Shown here piece by piece: positions 26,995 to 34,723 of a DNA stretch of 64,000 nucleotides. The notes under the pieces are model-generated. The model had not been told where the DNA came from, searched no databases, and worked only from the letters and a program-made list of their open reading frames with translations. This stretch comes from Furfurilactobacillus milii (GTDB lineage Bacteria; Bacillota; Bacilli; Lactobacillales; Lactobacillaceae). Position numbers and translations under genes: made by a program. Position 1 is the first letter of the stretch. Every line of letters starts with the position of its first letter. The DNA lies in assembly GCF_009864005.1 (NCBI RefSeq), contig NZ_WEZQ01000005.1:310408-374407 (forward strand), written 5' to 3'.

Positions 26995-27270
26995 TTACTT
27001 CTTAGTGAACTTAGCTTCGTGGTACTGCTTCATGATACCTTCACGTGAGAAGATGTTTTTAACAGTGTCAGAAGGTTGCGCACCATTGTTTAGCCACTTC
27101 ATTGCTAATTCAGCATCTAATTTAACTTCTGCTGGGTTAACCAAAGTGTTGAAAGTACCAATTTGTTCGATGAAACGGCCATCACGTGGTGAACGTGAGT
27201 CAGCAACAACGATACGGTAGAATGGGCGCTTTTTAGAACCCATACGTTTTAAACGAATTTTTACAGACAT
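26995..27270 (-). CDS. rpsP: 30S ribosomal protein S16
   Basis: Small-subunit assembly protein. The 91-aa sequence starts [18 protein letters not shown] and holds [17 protein letters not shown], the S16 signature. GAGGGAGG precedes the ATG. Two tandem promoters lie upstream. First gene of rpsP-khpA. Confidence 0.97.
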   Translation of the reverse strand: MSVKIRLKRMGSKKRPFYRIVVADSRSPRDGRFIEQIGTFNTLVNPAEVKLDAELAMKWLNNGAQPSDTVKNIFSREGIMKQYHEAKFTKK

Positions 27271-27303
27271 GAGATTTCCTCCCTCAATTTCTTAACGTGT
27301 ACT

Positions 27304-27332
27304 AGTTTATCTAAACTCACCTAGGGTGTCAA
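27304..27332 (-). promoter_or_regulatory. Proximal promoter of rpsP
   Basis: Perfect -35 TTGACA (27327-27332) and -10 TAAACT (27304-27309) with a 17-base spacer on the minus strand. Confidence 0.65.
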
Positions 27333-27354
27333 GAGGTTTTTCTTTACAGTTGAA

Positions 27355-27382
27355 ATTATCCCACTCTAACGCAGATTTTCAA
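27355..27382 (-). promoter_or_regulatory. Distal promoter of rpsP
   Basis: TTGAAA (27377-27382) and GATAAT (27355-27360) with a 16-base spacer on the minus strand, 50 bases upstream of the proximal promoter. Confidence 0.5.
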
Positions 27383-27464
27383 CCCTCGACAATTCTGTAA
27401 AAAAAGTTAAGATGCTTAAAGTCTGGTCAAGATTGGCAAAACTTAAACCTCATAATAAAAGCGC

Positions 27465-27470
27465 TATGAT
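27465..27470 (+). promoter_or_regulatory. -10 element for the Ig-like/coiled-coil gene
   Basis: TATGAT lies 54 bases before the start codon. The -35 candidate TTAAAC, 16 bases upstream, is weak. Confidence 0.35.
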
Positions 27471-27524
27471 ACATTAACAGTACATTTAATTCGATAAAAA
27501 CGATCCACTAAAAAGGAGTTTCAT

Positions 27525-28493
27525 ATGCAAAATAATTCGGATCCGCGTATTAGCTTTCTTCATCCACAATTGCGGATTGTTAAAACGGACGCGATCAATC
27601 GTCCCACGAATGCACGGTTATTGCAAGCTGTGGGCGCGACAGCAATGGACAGTCGGGGCACAGACCTCACCGCCCATTTGAACGCCAATCTTGAAAATAT
27701 TGATTTTTCAGTCGCAGGTCAGCATCAGGTACCCGTTGCCGTGATGGACGACCGGGGAAATGTCGGCCGTGCTGCCTTCACTTTGACCATTGTCAATACG
27801 GAAGCCGATCTTGACGGCCATTCCCCGATTGTTGTTGAATCCGCACCAGAGTCTGCTGCCGCGAGTCAAGTTGCTTCAGGTGCTACCCAGCCCAAAAGTA
27901 AACGTCGTCGTCCAAAACGGTTGATCATTGGAGGCGTCGCTGCACTTTTAGTACTGGTGCTCATCATTTGGGGTGTTTCCGCTCACCAAAATGCAGCAAA
28001 TCAGGCAGCCGAGGCTTCTTCTTCCAGTCTGGCCGCCAGTTCCTCTGCAGCGGCCGCTAGCAGCGCCGAGGCATCTTCTAAGGCTGCTGAATCATCTGCC
28101 GCTGCCTCATCGCAACAAGCATCCTTAACCTCTCAAAACAGCAGCTTATCTAACAAGGTTGGCAGTTTAAAATCGCAAGTCAAAGAAATGACTACCGTCG
28201 TTAAAAATACCCAACAAGCGGTTAATGACTACAAAGATAGTAACGATCGAGCACAATATGAGTCCACGATTTCCTCTCTTCAGCAACAAGTTTCAGATCT
28301 TCAGCAACAAGTGCAACAAGGAAATTCGAACGCTGTCGTTCGTGGTACCATGTCATCTCAGCTAAATAAGCTGTCGACCACAGTCGGTGATTTAGAAAAT
28401 AGTTCCAGCCCTTCTGATGCTAGCAGTACACTAAAAGATAGTGGCGTTAACGGCATCGTTAATAAAATGCAGGACTTGCTCAGCAGCTTTTAA
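27525..28493 (+). CDS. Membrane protein with N-terminal Ig-like domain and coiled coil
   Basis: Unrecognised 322-aa protein. Residues about 18-92 resemble a small Ig-like (DUF5011/HYR-type) domain, with the closing GRAAFTLTIVNTE strand pattern. A basic cluster (KSKRRRPKR, 124-132) precedes one membrane helix (133-153), followed by an Ala/Ser-rich stretch (about 160-200) and a Gln-rich coiled coil (about 200-270). The positive-inside rule puts the Ig-like part in the cytoplasm and the coiled coil outside, an unusual orientation. No LPXTG or signal peptide. AAAGGAG precedes the ATG. It is a single-gene unit between rpsP and a shared terminator. Confidence 0.8.
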   Translation: MQNNSDPRISFLHPQLRIVKTDAINRPTNARLLQAVGATAMDSRGTDLTAHLNANLENIDFSVAGQHQVPVAVMDDRGNVGRAAFTLTIVNTEADLDGHSPIVVESAPESAAASQVASGATQPKSKRRRPKRLIIGGVAALLVLVLIIWGVSAHQNAANQAAEASSSSLAASSSAAAASSAEASSKAAESSAAASSQQASLTSQNSSLSNKVGSLKSQVKEMTTVVKNTQQAVNDYKDSNDRAQYESTISSLQQQVSDLQQQVQQGNSNAVVRGTMSSQLNKLSTTVGDLENSSSPSDASSTLKDSGVNGIVNKMQDLLSSF

Positions 28494-28514
28494 TAGTTTA
28501 ATGAACGCATTATC

Positions 28515-28575
28515 AAAAAAGGTACCAGCCTCTGTCATCCCATTTAATTGGAAGTCAGAGGCTGATACCTTTTTT
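28515..28575. terminator. Bidirectional terminator
   Basis: AAAAAAGGTACCAGCCTCTG pairs with CAGAGGCTGATACCTTTTTT around a 21-base loop, one mismatch. It serves the convergent Ig-like gene and the CAP gene. Confidence 0.88.
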
Positions 28576-28579
28576 ACGT

Positions 28580-29626
28580 TTAATGTGAAGCATCACGGGC
28601 AAGTGAAAATGGCTTAAATTGATACTGATAACCCTTAGGATACTGAGTTAGTCCCGTCAAACGAACACGATACTTGTGACCATTTACAATCTTTAAGGAT
28701 GGCCGGTAAGTAATGATTGAAGCAAACTGGCCAAAATGATTCGTACGATCAAGATTGACGTGAGATGCGTTAACCGTCCGTTTGGCAGTTAAGTCAGTGA
28801 CCTGTACTTGGACCCTGCCTGTTGTCCCTTGTTCCATGGTGAAAGCACTCGACCAATAAACGGGGCGATTTTTAACGTCACTCGTTAAAAGCTCTTTCGG
28901 AAAAACACCGGTGGTCGGATAGTTGATTACGACAGCGCGATTGGACGTGACGGCTCGTTGTGCCTGATCCGTAAAATAAATGTCACTGTAGGCAAACGTC
29001 GCGTTAGGACGGTGTGCGACGCCTATGCCAACGCTATGGATAACCGGAGACAACAACCACGCACGATGACCAGTATTGTTGCCCTCCACATTGAAATTGT
29101 CGCGAATGTAATTGCCCATAGTTGCGTCAAGACGCTCTGGCACGTTCATTTCACCAATATTACTATTAAGGGTGATTTGCTGACCTTCTTGCCACTGTTG
29201 CTGACTAACAATTCCCGGTCGTTCGATCCCCTTTAAACCATGTTGAAAGTTATTAGCGGCAGCCATGTCAGCCGCTGCAGTTTGGGCTTGTTGATTAGTA
29301 TTAAATTCGTAGTGAACAGTTGGCAATCCCTCAATTTGACGATAAAAATTCAGTGATGCCAATAATTGCGTCTGATACTGATTGGAAAGTTTGCCAGCCA
29401 CCAAATGCTTTTTAAAAGACGGGCGTCGTGCGTAACTATTGTGATCGTCATACTCACGTTGACTAATTTTATGGTACATTTTACGCTGCTTATCGATTTG
29501 TCGCTGTTCAGCATTAGTATAAGTGGCAGCTGATACAGAAGGCGTATGAATTATTGATACTAATGTTAAAGCACACACACTCACGCCAATTGAAACTAAC
29601 CATCGCTTTACCCATCTTTTTGACAT
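28580..29626 (-). CDS. Secreted CAP-domain (SCP/PR-1) protein
   Basis: A 348-aa exported protein. A basic n-region and hydrophobic core end in TPSVSA, a likely signal-peptidase site near residue 33. The CAP domain (about 100-210) shows LLASLNFYRQIEGLP, NNFQHGL with a cavity His, and TGHRAWLLSP with the second His and Arg. A C-terminal domain of about 110 residues follows, probably beta-rich. CAP proteins occur in many secreted roles and no activity can be assigned. The ATG at 29626 is preferred, but an in-frame TTG nine codons upstream has a better AAGG site. Confidence 0.88.
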   Translation of the reverse strand: MSKRWVKRWLVSIGVSVCALTLVSIIHTPSVSAATYTNAEQRQIDKQRKMYHKISQREYDDHNSYARRPSFKKHLVAGKLSNQYQTQLLASLNFYRQIEGLPTVHYEFNTNQQAQTAAADMAAANNFQHGLKGIERPGIVSQQQWQEGQQITLNSNIGEMNVPERLDATMGNYIRDNFNVEGNNTGHRAWLLSPVIHSVGIGVAHRPNATFAYSDIYFTDQAQRAVTSNRAVVINYPTTGVFPKELLTSDVKNRPVYWSSAFTMEQGTTGRVQVQVTDLTAKRTVNASHVNLDRTNHFGQFASIITYRPSLKIVNGHKYRVRLTGLTQYPKGYQYQFKPFSLARDASH

Positions 29627-29836
29627 TACCGTTTGCTCATTCCCGTCATTCAAAATAATGACCTTGAAAAATAAGTTAACCTGTTTAATCCCCTTAACTC
29701 ATTTAAAAATGCCATCGTATTTCTATCATTTATTTTAGTATAACAACAAACTGTGAGCGAATCAGGTCCAATTGCTAATTCTTTCATTCATTGAAATGTT
29801 GTATGCTAAATGTAATTCATTTAGGGACGTGTTCAC

Positions 29837-30433
29837 GTGCAAATTAATTACTTTAAAAAAAGATGGGCACTGTATTGGCCACAATTTGTTTATTTCGCGA
29901 TCATAATGATGTTAATCTGGTTGCTTGTACCGACTATTTTTTATGTCTTTCACTTAGATGGTCAGTCTGCCCGCGATGGTCTTACACTCGGCCTTAACGT
30001 AAATACTAGTGGCCGTTTAAACAACTGGCAAAATGTTCTCAGTCTTTTTGAACGCAATTATGGCCTTGCATGGTTTTGTGTCAGCGTTGCTTTCTTACCC
30101 TTGCCCTGCTACTGGCTATTTGCCATCATTAATGCCTTAACTGTTGGTATAGTTCTAGTTGGTTCTCAACCAATTGCGACTTTATTTTTGGGCATTCTGC
30201 CTCATGGAATATTTGAAATCACCGCGCAAATATTAACATTTTGTATTGCGGCTCAGATTACTAAATACATTCAGCAGTCAATCCACCAGCTCTGTCATCC
30301 AACTCAATGTCCACCAGCGATTCAGTGGTCAACATTATTAATTGATATGTGCAGTATTGTTCCTTTGTTGTATGTTGTCTCAGCTATCATCGAAACATTC
30401 ATTACACCTGTATTACTACAGGATTATTTTTAA
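29837..30433 (+). CDS. SpoIIM-like (stage II sporulation M family) membrane protein
   Basis: A 198-aa integral membrane protein with about five helices. LGILPHGIFEITAQIL matches the signature of the SpoIIM/DUF95 family, where a similar PHG-E motif occurs. In Bacillus SpoIIM joins a wall-hydrolase complex for engulfment; in non-sporulating bacteria the role is unknown. A GTG start is used, with AGGGA 11 bases upstream. No spore genes are near. It is a single-gene unit, convergent with the cold-shock gene. Confidence 0.72.
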   Translation: MQINYFKKRWALYWPQFVYFAIIMMLIWLLVPTIFYVFHLDGQSARDGLTLGLNVNTSGRLNNWQNVLSLFERNYGLAWFCVSVAFLPLPCYWLFAIINALTVGIVLVGSQPIATLFLGILPHGIFEITAQILTFCIAAQITKYIQQSIHQLCHPTQCPPAIQWSTLLIDMCSIVPLLYVVSAIIETFITPVLLQDYF

Positions 30434-30495
30434 AATGAGCTACTCGATCCCTAGCAAGAGAAGCAAATGAAGCCGTAATTTCTAAAGTCAAACAC

Positions 30496-30533
30496 AAAAA
30501 AAGAGCATTCACAAATGTGAATGCTCTTTAAAA
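30496..30533 (-). terminator. Terminator after cspA
   Basis: On the minus strand AAAGAGCATTCACA pairs with TGTGAATGCTCTTT, followed by TTTTT. Confidence 0.88.
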
Positions 30534-30547
30534 TCTAATTATTAAAA

Positions 30548-30748
30548 TTAGTCTTTGTTAACGTTTGTAGCTTGTGGGCCACGGTCGCTGTCTTCAACAT
30601 CGAAGGAAACGTGTTGACCTTCGTCCAAAGTCTTGAAGCCGTCGCCTTGGATAGCTGAGAAGTGAACGAATACATCGTCACCGTTTTCGCGAGTAATAAA
30701 GCCGTAACCCTTGTCAGCGTTAAACCATTTAACAGTACCTTGTTCCAT
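30548..30748 (-). CDS. cspA: Cold shock protein
   Basis: Single-domain RNA chaperone of 66 aa that melts RNA secondary structure at low temperature or in stationary phase. The RNP1 and RNP2 motifs are visible as KGYGFITRE and VFVHFSAI. The ATG at 30748 follows GGAGG by 9 to 10 bases; the frame stays open upstream but that stretch is the leader. A long leader of about 110 bases is implied by the nearest promoter, as for many cold-shock genes. Confidence 0.95.
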   Translation of the reverse strand: MEQGTVKWFNADKGYGFITRENGDDVFVHFSAIQGDGFKTLDEGQHVSFDVEDSDRGPQATNVNKD

Positions 30749-30867
30749 ATGAATGAAACCTCCATGCGCATTGCGCAAATTAATTTTTGCATCTAAAGCC
30801 GGGCGAGAAAGGTTGTCATTCAAAAGAACTAGTACACTTACTACCGAACTATCAATACAATGACTAT

Positions 30868-30896
30868 ACTTTAACCCTAATTAGACCATAGAGCAA
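30868..30896 (-). promoter_or_regulatory. Candidate promoter of cspA
   Basis: TTGCTC (30891-30896) and TAAAGT (30868-30873) with a 17-base spacer on the minus strand. It would give a leader of about 113 bases. Confidence 0.4.
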
Positions 30897-30923
30897 GCAT
30901 AAACATCTTTTATCACCAAAAAC

Positions 30924-31163
30924 TTATACAACCGGTGTCGGTACGACTAATTTTTTCGCAATGACAACCTTGTCGTTAAGGTCATCTAATGTGGATTGAT
31001 AACGGGCTGTGAAGTCCTTTACGTTTAGTTTCAACAGCACCGCATGATCGTAAACTTTCACAATTGTGCCTTTAAAATTTCTTGGCAAACCTGTGAATCG
31101 TTTGCATACCACGTGCTCGTTGACCTTAAACTGTTCAGTCGTTGAGTCCTCTGTTTCACTCAT
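30924..31163 (-). CDS. Small KOW-like protein, possibly DUF2187
   Basis: A 79-aa soluble protein. The core NEHVVCKRFTGLPRNFKG followed by TIVKVYDHAVLLKL is like the short SH3/KOW-type barrel of DUF2187 (Bacillus YkvS) proteins, but similarity is modest and no role is known. The ATG at 31163 is chosen because AAGGAAGG lies about 8 bases upstream. It lies between the pnt terminator and cspA; its transcript may extend into cspA, since no terminator is seen between them. Confidence 0.7.
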   Translation of the reverse strand: MSETEDSTTEQFKVNEHVVCKRFTGLPRNFKGTIVKVYDHAVLLKLNVKDFTARYQSTLDDLNDKVVIAKKLVVPTPVV

Positions 31164-31290
31164 GTAAACGCCTTCCTTCGCCACCAACATAACACTCTTA
31201 AGTTATTTTGGTAACTGAAAGAACTTTTAATGAATTCAACCACAAGCGTTAACCCATTATATTGAACTGCGCCAAATTCTGTCGAAGACA

Positions 31291-31338
31291 ATAAAAAGAA
31301 CCATCTCAATGAAAGTTTATCCATCGAAATGGTCTTTC
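31291..31338 (-). terminator. Terminator after pntB
   Basis: On the minus strand AAAGACCATTTCGATG pairs with CATTGAGATGGTTCTT (internal mismatch and bulge), followed by TTTT. Confidence 0.7.
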
Positions 31339-31363
31339 TATTCATCACGAACAATTACTCATC

Positions 31364-32782
31364 TTACTGGTTAATGTACTCTTTAGTCGATGCAATGATG
31401 TCAGCAAGACCCTTCTTTGCGTCGGAGAAGAACATCTGCGTGTTATCCATCGAGAACAGTGGATTTTGAACACCAGCATAACCTGTGCTCATTGACCGTT
31501 TGATAACAACCACGGACTTCGACTTATCAACATCCAGAATCGGCATCCCAGAAATGGCATTACCACTTTCGCGAGCCAATGGGTTGGTAACATCGTTTGC
31601 CCCAATAACAAGTGAAACATCAGTGTTTTCAAACATGGAATTTGCTTCTTCCATCTGTTTCATCTGGTCGTAAGGCACGTTAACATCCGCCAACAGCACA
31701 TTCATATGTCCTGGCATCCGCCCAGCAACTGGGTGAATGGCGTAATTGACATTGATGCCATTGTCCGTCAACAGTTTGGCCAACTCAGCGACTTCATGTT
31801 GCGCTTGAGCAGCAGCCAACCCATAACCAGGAACGATCATGACATTGTTAGCATAAGCGAGTTGCAAGCCAATATCGTCAGCTGACGTTTCTTTAACGTT
31901 AACGGGTGTTTCATCGGCAGCAGAACTGCTGTTGCTATCGCCCGTACCGAAACCACCGGCAAGGATGTTGGCAACTGAACGGTTCATCGCATCAGCCATC
32001 TGTAAGGTCAAGATCGTCCCTGCAGCACCAACCAATGCCCCAGCAATGATCAATACTTGATTATCGATAACAAACCCGGCAAACGCAACTGCCAACCCAG
32101 TAAAGGCATTTAACAGTGAAACAACAACCGGCATATCAGCCCCACCAATTGGCAAGGTCATTAACAGACCAAAGACCAAACTGGCAATTAAGCCAAGCAC
32201 CATGAACCAAACATTTGTTGGCAAACCAATCATTAACCAGGCAGCCACTAAAATAGCAATGACAACTAACACATTGACCAGACGAGCGCCTGGGAATGTA
32301 ATTGGCTTACCTGGAACATGACCAGATAATTTCCCGGTCGCAATCAGCGAACCAGAGAATGTAATTCCACCAATAATAACATCTAGTAAAACTGGTAGTG
32401 AAAAGGCAACGCTCAAGTGGGTGCCGCCCGCTTTGACCGCGTAGTCGAAGATCCCAATTACAGCGGCAGCACCACCACCAACAGCGTTGAACAAACTAAC
32501 CAATTGAGGCACATCCGTCATTGGCACCTTGCGTGCACGGGCAACCCCGTACCAAACACCAAGTGCTAGACCGAGAATCAATACAACCCAACCGGTACCA
32601 GTAATCTTGCCCTCAGCGATGATCGTGATCACAATCATAATCACGGCTAAGAACATCCCAACTGCAGATAAACCATTACCACGGCGAGCAGTTTTCGGTG
32701 ACCGCATTAAGTGCACACCAATCACATAACAAACGGCGGAAATCAAATAAACTAAAGAAGCAACAGTCGTTAACGCACTCAT
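31364..32782 (-). CDS. pntB: NAD(P) transhydrogenase beta subunit
   Basis: Proton-pumping transhydrogenase subunit carrying membrane helices and the NADP(H)-binding domain III. The 472-aa protein has about nine helices up to residue 275. Domain III follows with MIVPGYGLAAAQAQHEV, the Rossmann GYGxAxxxAxxxV pattern, plus IHPVAGRMPGHMNVLL and VIGANDVTNPLA. Together with PntAA and PntAB it transfers hydride from NADH to NADP+ driven by the proton gradient. Its ATG overlaps the pntAB stop by four bases. Confidence 0.96.
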   Translation of the reverse strand: MSALTTVASLVYLISAVCYVIGVHLMRSPKTARRGNGLSAVGMFLAVIMIVITIIAEGKITGTGWVVLILGLALGVWYGVARARKVPMTDVPQLVSLFNAVGGGAAAVIGIFDYAVKAGGTHLSVAFSLPVLLDVIIGGITFSGSLIATGKLSGHVPGKPITFPGARLVNVLVVIAILVAAWLMIGLPTNVWFMVLGLIASLVFGLLMTLPIGGADMPVVVSLLNAFTGLAVAFAGFVIDNQVLIIAGALVGAAGTILTLQMADAMNRSVANILAGGFGTGDSNSSSAADETPVNVKETSADDIGLQLAYANNVMIVPGYGLAAAQAQHEVAELAKLLTDNGINVNYAIHPVAGRMPGHMNVLLADVNVPYDQMKQMEEANSMFENTDVSLVIGANDVTNPLARESGNAISGMPILDVDKSKSVVVIKRSMSTGYAGVQNPLFSMDNTQMFFSDAKKGLADIIASTKEYINQ

Positions 32783-33093
32783 TTATTCTCATCCTCCTTT
32801 GAAGCAGATTTCTTAGGACGATTAAACATACCCAGCATCCGGTCTGTAACGGTATAACCGCCAGCCACGTTAACCGCGGCGAAGAAAGCGCCTAGAAAGG
32901 CTAAAACATAAAAGATCCAACTGTTTGCTTCCGCAGCGATCACAAATGCACCGACGACAACAACCCCGTGAATGGCGTTTGCCCCAGACATCATGGGCGT
33001 TTGTAACGTTGACGGAATCTTACTCATAACTTCAAATCCAACTAACAGACTCATCACAAAGATGGCCAAGTTGGTATATAATTCCTGACTCAT
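32779..33093 (-). CDS. pntAB: NAD(P) transhydrogenase subunit alpha, part 2
   Basis: A 104-aa membrane subunit with three to four helices, corresponding to the C-terminal membrane part of E. coli PntA. Family segments ELYTNLAIFVMSLLVGFE and TPMMSGANAIHGVVVVGAF are evident. It is separated from pntAA by 5 bases and overlaps pntB by 4. The split alpha subunit is the common arrangement in many bacteria. Confidence 0.95.
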   Translation of the reverse strand: MSQELYTNLAIFVMSLLVGFEVMSKIPSTLQTPMMSGANAIHGVVVVGAFVIAAEANSWIFYVLAFLGAFFAAVNVAGGYTVTDRMLGMFNRPKKSASKEDENK

Positions 33094-33098
33094 GACGG

Positions 33099-34325
33099 CT
33101 AAGCTCCTTTCGAATCATTTTTAGACGTAGATTGACCATCTTTGGCAGCCTCACTTGAAGCGCTGACAGTTTCCTCAGCAGCTTTCCGCTCTGGCAACTT
33201 CATTGCCCCACGCAGACGGTTACTAATAATTTCGCCATCCTTGGTAGCCAATAGTTCACCAATAACGTCATCGTCCACATCCAGTGTCAACTGGTCATCT
33301 TTAGTAATGTAAGTAATGACCGCTTGAACGTTCTTAGCAAACATATCGGAAGCAGCGGATGGCAACTGACTTGCCATGTCACCAGCACCAATAATTTGCG
33401 CCCCAGCGTCGGTTGTTACCGTCGTCGCAGGTTTTGAACCAGCAACGTTACCGCCAAGGTCACTAGCGGCTAAATCAACAAAGATCGTCCCAGGTTTTGC
33501 TTCATCAACGGATTTTTGAGTTACCAACAATGGTGGCTTTCGACCAGGCACTTGCGCCGTAGTAATGATGACATTATTCTCTGCAATGAAACCAGCCAAT
33601 TCATCTTGTTGCTGTTGCGTTTCTTCAGGTGTTAATTGACGAGCATAACCGCCTTCACCAGCACCTGAAACAGATGTCGTCAAGAACGTGGCCCCCAGCG
33701 ATTCAACTTCGCCGCGTGAGGCCGGACGGACATCATAACCCGATACAACTGCACCCAAACGTTTGGCTGTCCCAATGGCCTGCAATCCAGCGACACCGGT
33801 ACCCAAAACTAGTACTTTAGCCGGTTTGGCGGTACCAGCAGCGGTAATCATCATTGGGAAGTAACGTGAGAAGCGATCTGCCGCCAATAAAGCCGCTTTG
33901 TAACCTGCAACACTGGATTGTGAACTGAGCACATCCATTGTTTGCGCACGCGAAACAGTCCGTGGCAGTAGCTCAAAAGCTAACGCACTAACCTTTTTAT
34001 CAGCAAGTGCCTTCACCGTATCCTGATCAGTCAATGGTGCCAACAAGCCAATAATTGCCTGACCTGCCTTTAACTGCTGAATTGTTGCGGCGCTTGGTTT
34101 GTCAATCATGGCAATGATACTAGCCTGATTAATGGCCTCATCCCGACTAACGACCTTTGCACCAGCTTTGGTGTAGGCGTCATCTGGGTAGAACGCGTTT
34201 ACCCCGGCGCCCTGTTCAATTAAAACTTCATAGTTGCTCTTAACTAACCGACTAACGATGTCAGGTGTCATTGCGACACGATTCTCGCCATCGGCTTCTT
34301 TAAGCGCAGAAACTACGATTGCCAT
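33099..34325 (-). CDS. pntAA: NAD(P) transhydrogenase subunit alpha, part 1
   Basis: Soluble NAD(H)-binding subunit (domain I) of the proton-translocating transhydrogenase, 408 aa. The N-terminal part resembles alanine dehydrogenase (ENRVAMTPDIVSRLVKSNYE). The NAD site is VLVLGTGVAGLQAIGTAKRLG around 171-191, and GARTITQVPGRKPPLL-like TTAQVPGRKPPLLV follows near 255. Low-complexity C-terminal tail. First gene of pntAA-pntAB-pntB, behind a promoter with two cre-like sites. Confidence 0.95.
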   Translation of the reverse strand: MAIVVSALKEADGENRVAMTPDIVSRLVKSNYEVLIEQGAGVNAFYPDDAYTKAGAKVVSRDEAINQASIIAMIDKPSAATIQQLKAGQAIIGLLAPLTDQDTVKALADKKVSALAFELLPRTVSRAQTMDVLSSQSSVAGYKAALLAADRFSRYFPMMITAAGTAKPAKVLVLGTGVAGLQAIGTAKRLGAVVSGYDVRPASRGEVESLGATFLTTSVSGAGEGGYARQLTPEETQQQQDELAGFIAENNVIITTAQVPGRKPPLLVTQKSVDEAKPGTIFVDLAASDLGGNVAGSKPATTVTTDAGAQIIGAGDMASQLPSAASDMFAKNVQAVITYITKDDQLTLDVDDDVIGELLATKDGEIISNRLRGAMKLPERKAAEETVSASSEAAKDGQSTSKNDSKGA

Positions 34326-34343
34326 TCAACATCCCTCCAATTT

Positions 34344-34357
34344 TGAAAGTGTTTTCA
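34344..34357 (-). promoter_or_regulatory. Cre-like site downstream of the pnt promoter
   Basis: On the minus strand TGAAAACACTTTCA matches TGWAANCGNTNNCA except for one base (A for G at the centre). It lies between the pnt -10 box and the start codon, where CcpA binding would repress. Confidence 0.5.
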
Positions 34358-34364
34358 CGTATTT

Positions 34365-34393
34365 AGCATAGCGCTTACACAGATCGGAAACAA
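34365..34393 (-). promoter_or_regulatory. Promoter of pntAA-pntAB-pntB
   Basis: TTGTTT (34388-34393) and TATGCT (34365-34370) with a 17-base spacer on the minus strand. The start would fall near 34358. Confidence 0.5.
34366..34379 (-). promoter_or_regulatory. Cre-like site over the pnt -10 box
   Basis: On the minus strand TGTAAGCGCTATGC keeps the TGTAAGCGCT core but differs at the last two consensus bases. It overlaps the -10 box, 22 bases centre to centre from the other cre-like site. Confidence 0.45.
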
Positions 34394-34670
34394 TGTCATA
34401 TATCAAACAATGCTGAAAAATATGAAAAAAATTTTAGCGACTTTGAAAATTTTTAAACTAGAAGTGTTAGAGCTTCATTAAATAAATGCTTGAAATAGTA
34501 AATGTTTATTCAATATGGGTGATAAATCCGTCCCCTTATTTGGTCTATTAAAATCATTACCCTATGCCTAGTCGAAAATTTTTTTCATCACCAACGGTTG
34601 ACTTTCGAATTAAAACACGGAATTTTTTAAAGCATCCTGAAATGAATGTTTACACGATTTTTGGACAAAC
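34394..34670. other. AT-rich intergenic region between pntAA and ffh
   Basis: About 277 bases of AT-rich sequence beyond the pnt promoter; with the flanking promoter and terminator the gene-free gap is 398 bases. I see no open frame with a ribosome binding site and no strong hairpin. Confidence 0.5.
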
Positions 34671-34720
34671 AAAAAAATGACTTGCGGCCTTCAAAAAATT
34701 GGGCATTCACAAGTCATTTT
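34671..34720 (-). terminator. Terminator after ffh
   Basis: On the minus strand AAAATGACTTG pairs with CAAGTCATTTT around a longer loop and is followed by a T-run. It lies just past the ffh stop codon. Confidence 0.82.
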
Positions 34721-34723
34721 CTA

